Positions 1 to 8,938 of a stretch of 40,607 nt of DNA are shown here, one piece after another. Made by a program: the position numbers and the translations under genes. A model generated the notes under the pieces. It was not told where the DNA came from and ran no database searches. It saw only the letters and a list, made by a program, of their open reading frames with translations. Location of the stretch: positions 1 to 40,607 of the forward strand of contig CAZOFA010000011.1 in assembly GCA_964578975.1 (NCBI GenBank). The letters run 5' to 3'. Position 1 is the first letter of the stretch. Every line of letters begins with the position of its first letter. The DNA is from CAYRUP01 sp964578975 (GTDB lineage: Bacteria; Pseudomonadota; Gammaproteobacteria; DSM-16500).

Positions 1-4
1 TAGC

Positions 5-58
5 CGTTCGCCCTGAGGAGCGCGAAGCGCGTCTCGAAGGGCGCGTCTCGAAGGGTCA
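5..58. repeat. Dispersed palindromic repeat (class A), partial
   Basis: This GC-rich block has an internal hairpin, GCGCGAAGCGCG, and a duplicated GCGCGTCTCGAAGGG segment. It lies just past the 3' end of the minus-strand DUF1338 gene and may continue to the left of the window. Its style (gene-end, self-complementary, GC-rich in AT-rich DNA) matches the other palindromic repeats in the window, although its sequence differs from them. Confidence 0.6.
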
Positions 59-72
59 GAATGCGAAGTATT

Positions 73-876
73 CTAGCGCTTTACCACATCCGTACTCTCA
101 AAAATTTTATCTGCAGATGCCGCGACAAACCCCGTATAAAGTTTTCCATCAGGAAGTTGATAACGTTTTGCAAATTCATAATAACACGAAGGAATTTTAT
201 AAACGCCTTCTGCAAATTTCACTTCGAACTCTCCCGCCAATGTACTCGATTGTTCAAGATAATCCGCCGGTGTTCCCTTAATCAATCCGCCAGACGAATT
301 TAATTTGAAATGATGTTGCAACAAACACTCATTCACATCTTTAATAGCTTTGAATTTTTTAAACGCATTTATATTCACGGTAAAATGATTGGCACAAAAA
401 CCAAAAGCATACATCCAAGCAGCATATTCTGATTCGGCTAATAATTGTTGATAAATTTTATAACTCAAGGGTTGCCAAAATGTGCCGTGGGTTAAAAAAC
501 TTTCTGATTTTAATGCGTCGGGCGGAATTTGCTTGACGCAATTTTTCACGTGAGCTTGTAACTCAGGACTAAATTTTTCTGTTAATAATTCACTGATAAA
601 AACTTTAGGCGCATCCGAATCGCGATGTTCGTAATGTTTGGCAAATAATTTTTTCACCGGAAAATCATACGTGCCTTTTTCTTCATAACCATAGGCAATA
701 AAAAATTTTGCCAATTGATCAATATTAATGAGTGGATCATTAAAGGTGCGAAAAGCAATATGATCATTCAAAATGGTTTCGCCTGCTTCGCTAAATAATT
801 GATGCACTTTGCTCGCATGGGGATTGCGATAGATATAATCTTTCCAAAGCGCGGCAAATAAAGATTGATAGCTCAT
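73..876 (-). CDS. hglS: DUF1338 family 2-oxoadipate dioxygenase/decarboxylase (HglS-like)
   Basis: The protein (267 aa) reads as a member of the DUF1338 family. Characterised members (Pseudomonas HglS, plant FLO7) are Fe(II) enzymes that convert 2-oxoadipate to D-2-hydroxyglutarate in lysine catabolism. Likely metal ligands are His39 (in DHIAFRTF), His164 (in ANHFTVNIN) and Glu234 (in CYYEFAKR). It is much shorter than the roughly 460-residue Pseudomonas enzyme and resembles the compact form of the family. Its ATG overlaps the stop of the upstream dehydrogenase gene (ATGA, 4 bases), and an AAGGAG ribosome site lies seven bases upstream, so the two are translationally coupled. The partner is the type of enzyme expected to use the product, which strengthens the call. 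The exact substrate is inferred from family and context. Confidence 0.85.
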   Translation of the reverse strand: MSYQSLFAALWKDYIYRNPHASKVHQLFSEAGETILNDHIAFRTFNDPLINIDQLAKFFIAYGYEEKGTYDFPVKKLFAKHYEHRDSDAPKVFISELLTEKFSPELQAHVKNCVKQIPPDALKSESFLTHGTFWQPLSYKIYQQLLAESEYAAWMYAFGFCANHFTVNINAFKKFKAIKDVNECLLQHHFKLNSSGGLIKGTPADYLEQSSTLAGEFEVKFAEGVYKIPSCYYEFAKRYQLPDGKLYTGFVAASADKIFESTDVVKR

Positions 877-3815
877 GTGGACTCCTTTTTTATAATATTG
901 GTTAATACTTCGAGTGGATGTTGTAATTGCAGACCCGTAAATCTTTTTACCTGACTACGACAGGAATAGCCGGTGGCAAGAAAATATTTTTCTGGATGTG
1001 GAGTTTCAGTGAGATAACGTTGCCAATCCATGCAAAATAATTTTTGCGAATTTTCACGGTGTTCCACTTCATGCCCATAAGATCCTGCCATGCCGCAACA
1101 GCCGGTTGCGAGCGGCGTTAATTTAAGTCCTAGCGTTGCGAAAATGGTTTGCCATTGTTTTTCTGTTTGTGCTTGCATGGTTTTTTCGGTGCAATGGGTT
1201 AATAGAAAATATTCTTCTTGATTGCGGATTTTCGGTAACTTGTCTAAGTGTTGTTGTAAAAATTCCTGAATCAATAAAACGTTAAATCCTAATTTCTCAT
1301 TCCCCATTATTTTTTGATATTCATCTCGATACGTCAGCGTCACACTGGGATCAATACCAATCATCGGCACATTATGTTGCGCTAATTCGCGTAAATACGT
1401 AATATTTTTTTGCGCAAGCTGGTTAAATTCCGCTAAAAAACCTTTAACTTGCAAAGGTTTCCCATTTTGAAAAAACGGCGCAATATAAACAGAAAAACCC
1501 AGTGCTGCAAAAAAATCATGACAGATTTGCAAAATATGCGCTTCATAAAATGAGGTAAACGCATCTTGCAAAATAATCAAATTATGTTGTTCCGTCATTG
1601 CGAGCCCACGTTTTTTGTGGGCGCGGCAATCCAGGGCCTGCATCACCTGCGGTGGATCAACAATTTTCAGCGTATGTTTCATGATGAACTTAACTAAAGT
1701 TCGCTGCATGAGCCAATTACCCACCCGCGGAAACCGCGCTTGCCACTGTGCAATGCGTTCAGTTCTCGCAATAAAAAAATCCCGTAATTTTCTCGGGTAA
1801 CGCGTATGATATTTTTCTAAAAACTTAGCCTTAAAATCCGGCACATCCACACTGAGCGGACATTGATTCGCACACGCTTTACACGATAAACATCCATTCA
1901 ACGCTAAAAAAACTTCATGCGAAAAATCCGTTTTTTTATTCCATTGACAAAAGAATCTTGAAATAAAATTCCCACGCGCACGCGCATTCAATGAAAAATT
2001 TTTAACACTCAATTGCCGTAACCATTCACGTACCACCACCGCACGACCTTTGGGCGAATGAATACGGTCGCGCGTGACTTTGTACGAAGGGCACATCACG
2101 TCGCGTGTGGAAAAATTAAAACAAGCCCCATTGCCGTTACAAGCCACGGCACCCGCATAATCTGTCGCGGCTTGTGATGATATTTCTCGGTCAACTTGCC
2201 CACGCAAATTTCCATCAAATTTCACCACGGATTCAGGCGAATCAAGCGGCGTCGCAATTTTCCCTGGATTTAATTTATTATGCGGATCAAACAAAGTTTT
2301 TATTTTGCGTAACAAAATATACAACGTATCCCCAAAGAATTGCGCACCAAATTCACTGCGAAAACCTTTGCCATGTTCGCCCCACAACACGCCGTCATAT
2401 TTTTTAATTAATCGAATGATGTCATCCATTAATGCGCGCATGAGATTTTCATCTTCCGCCATGCACAGATCAAGTGCCGGTCGTACATGCACACACCCGG
2501 CATCGACATGACCATACATGCCATACACTAATTGATGACGATCCAGCAACGCTTTAAATTCCCGAATATAATCCGCCAATTTTTCCGGTGGCACCGCGGT
2601 ATCTTCAATAAACGGAATGGGACGTCTCGTGCCATCTTGTTTTTTGCTGATGAGACCCACAGATTTTTTACGTAACTCCCACAACATTTTTATCTCAGTT
2701 GCATTCTTCGCAACATAATATCCCAACATCGATGGATCATTCTCAATGTTCGTGCATAACTGTTTAATTTGTTGATCAATGCTGTCTTCATCATCACCAA
2801 CAAATTCCACTAAGTTAATCGCATCAGCGGGTTCCAGAAAATTTTTGATTTGAAAATAAAGATGATCTTGGCGCGCTAACGCAATTAATTTTTCATCGAT
2901 CGCTTCAATCACTAATGGTTTAATATCCTCGGTAATCGCGTTCGCACGTAATGCATCATTAAAATGCCGATATTTCATGACAACTAATTTTTTAACTTTC
3001 GGCAACGTCGATAATTTTAATTTGCATTCACTCATCACCGCCAGGGTGCCCTCAGAGCCTGACAGTAAATAATTTAAGAATAATTGTTCACGCTGATAGG
3101 CTTTTTTTAAGTTATATCCATTTAAGGTACGCGGTGTATTAATAAATTTTTCATCGATCAGTGCTTGATTATCTTTAAGAATATCAACAATATTTTGTTG
3201 CAATGGATCGGATTCATTAAAAAATTCGCTATGTAAAACCGAACCGTTCGTTAACACACACGTGAGATCAACCACATGATCGCTGGTGCGTCCAATGATT
3301 TTTGATCCATTGCCGCACGCATCGGTATTAATCATCCCACCAATCGTTGCACGATTACTCGGCGAAATTTCCGGGGCAAAATACACGCCATGCGGGTGTA
3401 AATATTGATTCAATTGATCCAGCACCACGCCCGGCTGAACACGTACCCAATGTTCGGTGAGGTTTAATTCCAAAATGGCGTTCAGATATTTAGAACAATC
3501 AATAATAATACCGGCCGAGAGGGATTGACCATTGGTCGCAGTACCCCCACCGCGAGGCGCAAAACGAATATCGAGAAATTCAGGTTGTGCAGAAAGTTGA
3601 AACACAAGAATAATATCATGCGTACTGCGCGGAAAAATCACCGCTTGCGGGACCACTTGATAAATGCTGTTGTCCGTGGCAACGCTCAAGCGTGTTGCAT
3701 AATCTGTTTTAATTTCACCGAGAAATCCGCCTGTGGCGAGCTTTTTTAAATACGCGCCATAATTTTTTTGCGTGATATGTTCGGGTGAAATTCTCGGAAG
3801 CATAGTCTTTACCAT
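873..3815 (-). CDS. ydiJ: FAD/Fe-S D-2-hydroxyglutarate dehydrogenase (YdiJ type)
   Basis: This 980-residue oxidoreductase has the YdiJ architecture. An N-terminal PCMH-type FAD-binding domain (about residues 50-200, with RGGGTATNGQS) is followed by an FAD-oxidase C-terminal domain ending near NPGKI (about 520). Next come a 4Fe-4S ferredoxin segment with CLSCKACANQCP and a C-terminal cysteine-rich (CCG) domain containing ATGCCGMAGSYGHE. YdiJ proteins oxidise D-2-hydroxyglutarate to 2-oxoglutarate and pass electrons to the respiratory chain. The gene is coupled by a 4-base overlap to the DUF1338 gene that would make D-2-hydroxyglutarate. The start could be the first ATG (GAGG about eleven bases upstream) or Met5. 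A glycolate or D-lactate dehydrogenase role is possible from domains alone, but the neighbour favours D-2-hydroxyglutarate. Confidence 0.85.
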   Translation of the reverse strand: MVKTMLPRISPEHITQKNYGAYLKKLATGGFLGEIKTDYATRLSVATDNSIYQVVPQAVIFPRSTHDIILVFQLSAQPEFLDIRFAPRGGGTATNGQSLSAGIIIDCSKYLNAILELNLTEHWVRVQPGVVLDQLNQYLHPHGVYFAPEISPSNRATIGGMINTDACGNGSKIIGRTSDHVVDLTCVLTNGSVLHSEFFNESDPLQQNIVDILKDNQALIDEKFINTPRTLNGYNLKKAYQREQLFLNYLLSGSEGTLAVMSECKLKLSTLPKVKKLVVMKYRHFNDALRANAITEDIKPLVIEAIDEKLIALARQDHLYFQIKNFLEPADAINLVEFVGDDEDSIDQQIKQLCTNIENDPSMLGYYVAKNATEIKMLWELRKKSVGLISKKQDGTRRPIPFIEDTAVPPEKLADYIREFKALLDRHQLVYGMYGHVDAGCVHVRPALDLCMAEDENLMRALMDDIIRLIKKYDGVLWGEHGKGFRSEFGAQFFGDTLYILLRKIKTLFDPHNKLNPGKIATPLDSPESVVKFDGNLRGQVDREISSQAATDYAGAVACNGNGACFNFSTRDVMCPSYKVTRDRIHSPKGRAVVVREWLRQLSVKNFSLNARARGNFISRFFCQWNKKTDFSHEVFLALNGCLSCKACANQCPLSVDVPDFKAKFLEKYHTRYPRKLRDFFIARTERIAQWQARFPRVGNWLMQRTLVKFIMKHTLKIVDPPQVMQALDCRAHKKRGLAMTEQHNLIILQDAFTSFYEAHILQICHDFFAALGFSVYIAPFFQNGKPLQVKGFLAEFNQLAQKNITYLRELAQHNVPMIGIDPSVTLTYRDEYQKIMGNEKLGFNVLLIQEFLQQHLDKLPKIRNQEEYFLLTHCTEKTMQAQTEKQWQTIFATLGLKLTPLATGCCGMAGSYGHEVEHRENSQKLFCMDWQRYLTETPHPEKYFLATGYSCRSQVKRFTGLQLQHPLEVLTNIIKKEST

Positions 3816-3915
3816 AACGATAAATACCTCTGCATACTACAATACATTCTTGAATTTTGAAATATGACTGCTATGATTGCGCTTTTTCCTTTAGCGTTTT
3901 ATTGTAGGGGGCTTT

Positions 3916-5511
3916 GTGGCAGACTCGCGCACTATTCTCGAAATTTTAAAAAAACCCGGTGCTGATTTGTATTCTTATTTTGCAACTTCGCTCGGATCAT
4001 TTACGGCTGATGAAGGGTTAGGACGTGCGTTGAATGAAGGTGCTGAGCGTGCAGCAAAAAATCCCAATCTGAGGGATTCATTTTATCTTTTTCATAAACG
4101 GGTTCATGTGTTACTTGAACCTTCGCAGGTTCAGCAATTCATGCGTAATGAGGCCGTTGGAAATGAAGATATCGTTAAAATTTATGAAGAAGTGTTTGGC
4201 CGAGATAATATTTTTGATTCCGACGTCAGGACACCCGCTTGGGAAAAACATCGTCATCCATTGCAAGCACGTTTCTTAACGGCGCGTGGATTGAATGAAA
4301 TGACGCCGACCATACATCATCTTGTGTCAAAGTATATGGATGAAATGTCGAGTAGAGAAATCAACATACAAGATTTGGCGTCGTGTTTTACCATGGATGT
4401 GATTGCATCGCAGTTAGGGATCGCAAATATTTCTCATGATACCAAACGTGAGTTGTTTCCGATTATTAGTAAAATGATAAAAAAATTAATTAATCCTTTG
4501 AATAGTATTGAAGCCAGGTTGCCGAAGCGCTTGACGAATTTCGCGTATGATACTTGGAGCGCACTTACCGGTTCACTCGCTCAATCGATCGATGAAATCA
4601 TGGAACCTGCTAATAGAATATTGCGTCAAGTGATTCAAGCGAATGAAGCAAATATCTTAGGGACAAAGAATTGGTTAACAACAGTCACAATCAAAAATAT
4701 TTGGTGTGCGCGAAGAACTACACAAGAATCAACAGCAGAACAGGTTCGACAAATTGAAGTGGAGTATGAACAAGCTTTACAAAGCAAGACGCAAGAAATC
4801 AATGACATCTTATATTCAGAGGAAGCGCGTCATGCGATTCGACTGTTTTTAGTGGCGGGTCACGAAACCACCTCTAAATTTTTTCAATTTATGCTGACAT
4901 TACTGACTGATGAAAAACATAAGACGATTTTGGAAAAATTGCGCGAAGAAATGAAAAAATTTCCTGAGAAATTGACGCGAGATGATGTGGAAAGATTTAC
5001 TTTACTGCGCGCAATAGCATTTGAAACATTACGTTTGTTTCCATCTATTCCAGAAATCAAAGCGGAAGCGTGTGAAAATATGAAAGACCTTGGTATTCGC
5101 AAGGGCGATATCGTCATTGTTTCTCCTTTTCAAACGCAGCGTTCCACGCAAGTTTATGGAGAAGATGCGGCTGAATTTCGTCCGAACCGATTCATTAATG
5201 CAGATGGTTCATTAAAAAAACCGGATCCCAACATTTGGTTTTCCTTTGGGTTCGGGTCGCGTATGTGTGTCGGCCGTGAGCTCGTGATGCTTGAAATTTT
5301 TAATATCATGACGGCGATGTTGAGAAAATTTGACATCGTGATTGATGATGAAAGACGTTATGACGTGAGTCATGCGTTTAGTTTGCAGCCGCAGGCTGTG
5401 ATTAGTGGGAGATTTACTGAGAGGAGTGAAGTAAGAGCAGAAACAACTTGTATAGCGGGCCGTTTATCTGTTTATCGACGTGTCTTTCCCGACTGCGGGG
5501 TAATTACATGA
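3916..5511 (+). CDS. Cytochrome P450
   Basis: The protein (531 aa) is a haem-thiolate monooxygenase. Visible landmarks are a C-helix segment WEKHRHPLQARF (109-120), the I-helix oxygen-activation motif AGHETT (314-319), the K-helix ETLR (370-373), FRPNRF (421-426) and the haem loop FGFGSRMCVG with Cys451 as thiolate ligand. The start is GTG, preceded by AGGGGG five bases upstream. No membrane anchor or fused reductase is seen, so it must borrow electrons from a separate ferredoxin or reductase. The last 30 or so residues, after the usual SGRF end, look unlike P450 sequence and may reflect loss of an older stop codon. It lies alone on the plus strand between two minus-strand pairs of lysine-degradation genes. 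The substrate cannot be told from sequence; fatty acid or sterol hydroxylation are possible. Confidence 0.93.
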   Translation: MADSRTILEILKKPGADLYSYFATSLGSFTADEGLGRALNEGAERAAKNPNLRDSFYLFHKRVHVLLEPSQVQQFMRNEAVGNEDIVKIYEEVFGRDNIFDSDVRTPAWEKHRHPLQARFLTARGLNEMTPTIHHLVSKYMDEMSSREINIQDLASCFTMDVIASQLGIANISHDTKRELFPIISKMIKKLINPLNSIEARLPKRLTNFAYDTWSALTGSLAQSIDEIMEPANRILRQVIQANEANILGTKNWLTTVTIKNIWCARRTTQESTAEQVRQIEVEYEQALQSKTQEINDILYSEEARHAIRLFLVAGHETTSKFFQFMLTLLTDEKHKTILEKLREEMKKFPEKLTRDDVERFTLLRAIAFETLRLFPSIPEIKAEACENMKDLGIRKGDIVIVSPFQTQRSTQVYGEDAAEFRPNRFINADGSLKKPDPNIWFSFGFGSRMCVGRELVMLEIFNIMTAMLRKFDIVIDDERRYDVSHAFSLQPQAVISGRFTERSEVRAETTCIAGRLSVYRRVFPDCGVIT

Positions 5512-5538
5512 CTAGTTCATTGCTAGCATGCGGTAATT

Positions 5539-7056
5539 TTATATTTCAAATTTAATCCCTTGCGCGAGCGGCAACGCATCACTCCAATTGATGGTATTCG
5601 TCTGCCGTCGCATATACGCTTTCCACGCATCCGACCCCGCCTCACGTCCACCGCCGGTATCTTTTTCTCCGCCAAACGCGCCACCAATCTCAGCACCCGA
5701 GGTGCCAATATTAATATTCGCAATCCCACAATCACTGCCACGCGCCGATAAAAAAGTTTCTGCTTGTTTTAAATTTTCCGTAAACAATGCAGATGACAAA
5801 CCATGCGCGGAATGATTTTGCATCGCGATGGCCTCATCCAAGGTTTTATATTTCATGAGATACAAAATCGGCGCAAACGTTTCACGTTGCACTACTTCCC
5901 ATTCATTTTTCGCCTCCACTAAAGTGGGTTGCACAAAATAACCGGGACGCTTAAGCATTTCGCCACCAAATAAAATTTTCCCACCCGCTTTTTTGATATC
6001 CGTGATGGTTGCTTGATAATGTTCAACCGCAGTGCGATCAATCAAGGGGCCCATTAAATTTTTTTCATCTAACGGATCACCAATGGTAATTTTTGGATAC
6101 GCTGCTGCTAATGCCGCCACACATTTATCATAAATCGCTGCATGCACAAACAAGCGACGTGTGCTGGTGCAACGTTGTCCTGCCGTACCGACGGCACCAA
6201 ATACAATGGCGGGAATTGCTAATTTTAAATTTGCCGATTCATCGACAATAATTGCATTGTTGCCGCTTAATTCTAATAAAGTTTTTCCTAAGCGATGCGC
6301 AACCATTTCATTCACTTGCCGGCCGACGCTGGTGGATCCGGTAAATGACACTAACGCCACGCGTTTATCCAACACAAATTTTTTCACAAGATCATTTTGA
6401 TCGGTCACAAATAAAGAAAATATGCCATGCAAATTATTTTTTTCCATCACGGTGTTACAAATACGTTGCACTGCAATCGCACATAATGGCGTCTTGGGCG
6501 ATGGTTTCCACACCACCGTATTACCGCAAATCGCCGCAATAAATGCATTCCACGCCCACACAGCCACGGGAAAATTAAATGCGGTAATGACACCGACGAC
6601 ACCCAGCGGATGCCATTGCTCATACATGCGATGCAGCGGACGTTCAGAATGCATGGAATTGCCGTACAGCATGCGCGCTTGTCCAACGGCAAGATCAGCC
6701 ATGTCTATCATTTCCTGCACTTCGCCATTGCCTTCTTGTTTCGATTTTCCCATTTCGAGGGAAACTAAACTGCCCAATGCATCTTTGTAGCGACGTAACT
6801 CATCACCAATTTGACGCACGATTTCCCCGCGTTTGGCTGCGGGCAACATGCGCCAGGTCAAAAATGCTTTTTGTGCTTCGGTAATGACATGATCATAATC
6901 ATTTTCGGAGGCGTTATAGACAGCAGCAATGGGTTTTTCATCGGCAGGATTAATCGAAATAATTTCACCGTGATTGGTGGTGTCTGACCACCAAACGCTT
7001 CCGGTGCTCGCACAAAAATTTTTATCCGATAAGTTGAGCGATTGTAATATATTCAT
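5539..7056 (-). CDS. amaB: L-2-aminoadipate 6-semialdehyde dehydrogenase (ALDH7 family)
   Basis: This 505-residue NAD(P)-dependent aldehyde dehydrogenase closely resembles antiquitin (ALDH7A1) and bacterial AmaB, which oxidise aminoadipate semialdehyde (or its cyclic form, piperideine-6-carboxylate) to 2-aminoadipate. The catalytic cysteine is Cys296 in GTAGQRCTSTRR and the general base is Glu262 in LELSGNN. The C-terminal stretch GGAFGGEKDTGGGREAGSD is typical of the ALDH7 subfamily. It starts eight bases after the stop of the upstream saccharopine/lysine dehydrogenase-like gene, so the two form an operon. This supplies the second step of the lysine route seen at this end of the window. Gene symbol by family analogy. 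Confidence 0.9.
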   Translation of the reverse strand: MNILQSLNLSDKNFCASTGSVWWSDTTNHGEIISINPADEKPIAAVYNASENDYDHVITEAQKAFLTWRMLPAAKRGEIVRQIGDELRRYKDALGSLVSLEMGKSKQEGNGEVQEMIDMADLAVGQARMLYGNSMHSERPLHRMYEQWHPLGVVGVITAFNFPVAVWAWNAFIAAICGNTVVWKPSPKTPLCAIAVQRICNTVMEKNNLHGIFSLFVTDQNDLVKKFVLDKRVALVSFTGSTSVGRQVNEMVAHRLGKTLLELSGNNAIIVDESANLKLAIPAIVFGAVGTAGQRCTSTRRLFVHAAIYDKCVAALAAAYPKITIGDPLDEKNLMGPLIDRTAVEHYQATITDIKKAGGKILFGGEMLKRPGYFVQPTLVEAKNEWEVVQRETFAPILYLMKYKTLDEAIAMQNHSAHGLSSALFTENLKQAETFLSARGSDCGIANINIGTSGAEIGGAFGGEKDTGGGREAGSDAWKAYMRRQTNTINWSDALPLAQGIKFEI

Positions 7057-7064
7057 TGAAACCT

Positions 7065-8153
7065 CTATGCGTAATATTGACCAAATCGATTCGTGGTTAA
7101 ATCCTCTAAAGAAAATTGCTCTTGTTTAACCAGGCCACGATATTTTTTCGGTTGTGTGACGACCATATCCAACACGGCGCATAATGAAGAAGCTGTCGTT
7201 AATTGAATGGCCGACCAATGCACGTTGCCAATTTTTTTCGGATAGAATTTTTTAACATAATTTTCTTCCGTGAATAATTTTTCTTGTGAACCTGTGACTG
7301 AGACATAGACTAACACCACATCTTGTCCGGTTTTAGGAATCGAATTTTCTAAAATACGTTTTAACGTATCACGATCGGTATTTAATTTGAGATCATTCAT
7401 CAAAAAACGCATTTTTTCGCAGTGACCGGGATAACGAATCGTTTTATAACTCATGTTTTTGACACGATCCATATAAGAGGATGCTAAACTTCCGATGCCA
7501 CCGGATGTGTTAAATGCTTCATAGGTTAAGCCATCCACTTTAATTTCTTCTAAATCATCCAGCGGCAACACATTGACTTCTTTGCCGTTGATAATGGCCT
7601 GACACAAATTACCATATTCATTAATTAAACCATCCGTTGACCAGGTCAACGAATATTGCAATGCATTACTAATATTCACGGGCAGTGCGCCGACACGCAT
7701 TTTAACACTATCGATCGCAGGAAAATGTTGCATTAATTGATTGGCGACGATACTGATAAAACCTGGCGCTAAACCACATTGCGGCACAAATGCACTGGTG
7801 GCATTTTTGGAAAATTCTGTCACCGTGTTGGCGGTATGAGTATCTTCGGTTAAATCAAAATAATTTAAATTAAACTCTTTGGCAATTTGTGCGATGGTAA
7901 TGTTGCAGTAATAAGGCAAACTCGACACAATTGTTTCAACCGGATTTTTTCGTAAATATTCGCTAATCATCTGCGGATTTTCCGCATCCAATTTTACTAA
8001 TTCCAGATGAGAGGTTTTGTCAAAAAGTTGTTTTAAGTGAGGCGAATCGATGTGGAGGTCAGACAAAATCACATGATAATCATGTGAATGCGCTAACAAG
8101 GTTGCAATCAACGAACCAATTTTTCCCGCGCCCACGATCAGTACACGATGCAT
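7065..8153 (-). CDS. Saccharopine dehydrogenase-like / lysine 6-dehydrogenase-like oxidoreductase
   Basis: The protein (362 aa) has an N-terminal Rossmann dinucleotide fold with VGAGKIGS (7-14) and a C-terminal domain of the saccharopine dehydrogenase family (AFNTSGGIGSLASS near 225 to 240). Family members either split saccharopine to aminoadipate semialdehyde and glutamate, or, as in lysine 6-dehydrogenase of about the same length, deaminate lysine directly to the semialdehyde. No lysine-ketoglutarate reductase is present in the window, which leaves both options open. It is the first gene of a two-gene operon with the ALDH7 enzyme that consumes the semialdehyde. Confidence 0.8.
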   Translation of the reverse strand: MHRVLIVGAGKIGSLIATLLAHSHDYHVILSDLHIDSPHLKQLFDKTSHLELVKLDAENPQMISEYLRKNPVETIVSSLPYYCNITIAQIAKEFNLNYFDLTEDTHTANTVTEFSKNATSAFVPQCGLAPGFISIVANQLMQHFPAIDSVKMRVGALPVNISNALQYSLTWSTDGLINEYGNLCQAIINGKEVNVLPLDDLEEIKVDGLTYEAFNTSGGIGSLASSYMDRVKNMSYKTIRYPGHCEKMRFLMNDLKLNTDRDTLKRILENSIPKTGQDVVLVYVSVTGSQEKLFTEENYVKKFYPKKIGNVHWSAIQLTTASSLCAVLDMVVTQPKKYRGLVKQEQFSLEDLTTNRFGQYYA

Positions 8154-8211
8154 AAATAAAATCCTTTTTTAATTTTTAAAAAATTGAGGCAAAGGATACC
8201 ATCCAACCGCA

Positions 8212-8292
8212 TGTCATGCCAGCATGCGTTAAGCTGGCACCTAGTGACCCTAGATGCCGCCTCGCGCAAAAAAACGCGCGGCTGGCATGACA
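8212..8292. repeat. Palindromic repeat, class B copy 1
   Basis: This 81-bp element has perfect 12-bp terminal inverted repeats, TGTCATGCCAGC and GCTGGCATGACA, and internal hairpins (GCCAGC/GCTGGC and an A-rich loop between CGCG arms). A second copy in the same orientation lies at 8939-9018, on the far side of the dinJ-yafQ pair. It resembles a REP or MITE-like mobile repeat. Confidence 0.85.
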
Positions 8293-8328
8293 GATTTTCT
8301 TAAGCAGGATTCGATAAGATAATATAAC

Positions 8329-8357
8329 TTGATTTTGTAGCCTGTATAGGCTACAAT
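8329..8357 (+). promoter_or_regulatory. Promoter of the dinJ-yafQ pair with embedded operator
   Basis: A -35 box TTGATT (8329-8334) and a -10 box TACAAT (8352-8357) are separated by 17 bases. A perfect palindrome, TGTAGCCT-GTAT-AGGCTACA (8336-8355), fills the spacer and part of the -10 box. This is where a DinJ-type antitoxin would be expected to bind to repress its own operon; the binding itself is inferred. Confidence 0.7.
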
Positions 8358-8385
8358 TAACTGAAGAGTTATATAAAGGTTATCT

Positions 8386-8643
8386 ATGAAAACCGCTACC
8401 GTAAGAGCAAGAATAGAACCCAAATTAAAACACGATGTTGAATCTGTTTTAACGCAATTGGGGTTATCTTTTTCTGAAGCAATTGAGTTATTTTTAACGC
8501 AAGTTAAATTAAATAATGGGATACCGTTTGAGATTCGTATACCGAATAAAGTCACCCAAAAAACTTTCGAAGATACCAAGAAAAGAAAAAATTTAAAACG
8601 TTACAAAAATTCAAAAGATTTGTTCGACAAATTAGGGATGTAG
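8386..8643 (+). CDS. dinJ: RelB/DinJ family antitoxin
   Basis: The protein (85 aa) begins with MKTATVRARIEPKLK, the N-terminal ribbon-helix-helix strand typical of RelB/DinJ antitoxins, followed by LGLSFSEAIELFLTQV, the conserved helix of the family. The lysine-rich C-terminal half is the part that would wrap the toxin. The ATG has AAAGG five bases upstream. The stop is separated by a single base from the GTG start of the toxin gene. The partner is a YafQ-like toxin, so this is the antidote of a type II system and probably a co-repressor through the palindrome in the promoter. Confidence 0.92.
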   Translation: MKTATVRARIEPKLKHDVESVLTQLGLSFSEAIELFLTQVKLNNGIPFEIRIPNKVTQKTFEDTKKRKNLKRYKNSKDLFDKLGM

Positions 8644-8644
8644 T

Positions 8645-8914
8645 GTGTTTATAGCTGTTACCACTAAGCGATTTGAAAAGGACGTAAAATTAGCCCAGAA
8701 ACGCGGGAAAAATCTTGTCAAATTACGCCATATCATGACGCTTCTCTTAGAAGGAAGAAAACTCCCTCAGAGAAACTTAGATCATTGGTTGATTGGTAAT
8801 TATAACGATCGTCGTGAATGCCATATAGAGCCTGATTGGTTACTCATCTATAAACCCGAGATAAGAGAAATCATTTTTGAAAGAACGGGTACGCATTCTG
8901 ATTTATTTAAATAA
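8645..8914 (+). CDS. yafQ: YafQ-type mRNA interferase toxin
   Basis: This 89-residue protein belongs to the RelE/YafQ ribosome-dependent mRNA endonucleases, which cut translated mRNA in the ribosomal A site. The residues known to matter in Escherichia coli YafQ have matches here: His47 (LDHWL), His60 (RECHI), Asp64 and Trp65 (EPDWLLIY), His84 and Phe88 (RTGTHSDLF). The toxin therefore looks intact. It uses a GTG start one base after the antitoxin stop, consistent with translational coupling and a lower toxin yield. The whole pair is bracketed by two copies of the same 80-bp palindromic repeat, which hints at transfer as a cassette. Confidence 0.93.
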   Translation: MFIAVTTKRFEKDVKLAQKRGKNLVKLRHIMTLLLEGRKLPQRNLDHWLIGNYNDRRECHIEPDWLLIYKPEIREIIFERTGTHSDLFK

Positions 8915-8938
8915 GTTGCTTTTTGTTTAATTCACGCT

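Noticed and set aside
6422..6790. Plus-strand open frame of 122 codons within the ALDH7 gene
   Set aside because: It is antisense to a strongly conserved gene and has no family features.
8250..8579. Minus-strand open frame of 109 codons across the dinJ promoter
   Set aside because: It runs antisense to dinJ and through a class B repeat; dinJ is the clear gene here.
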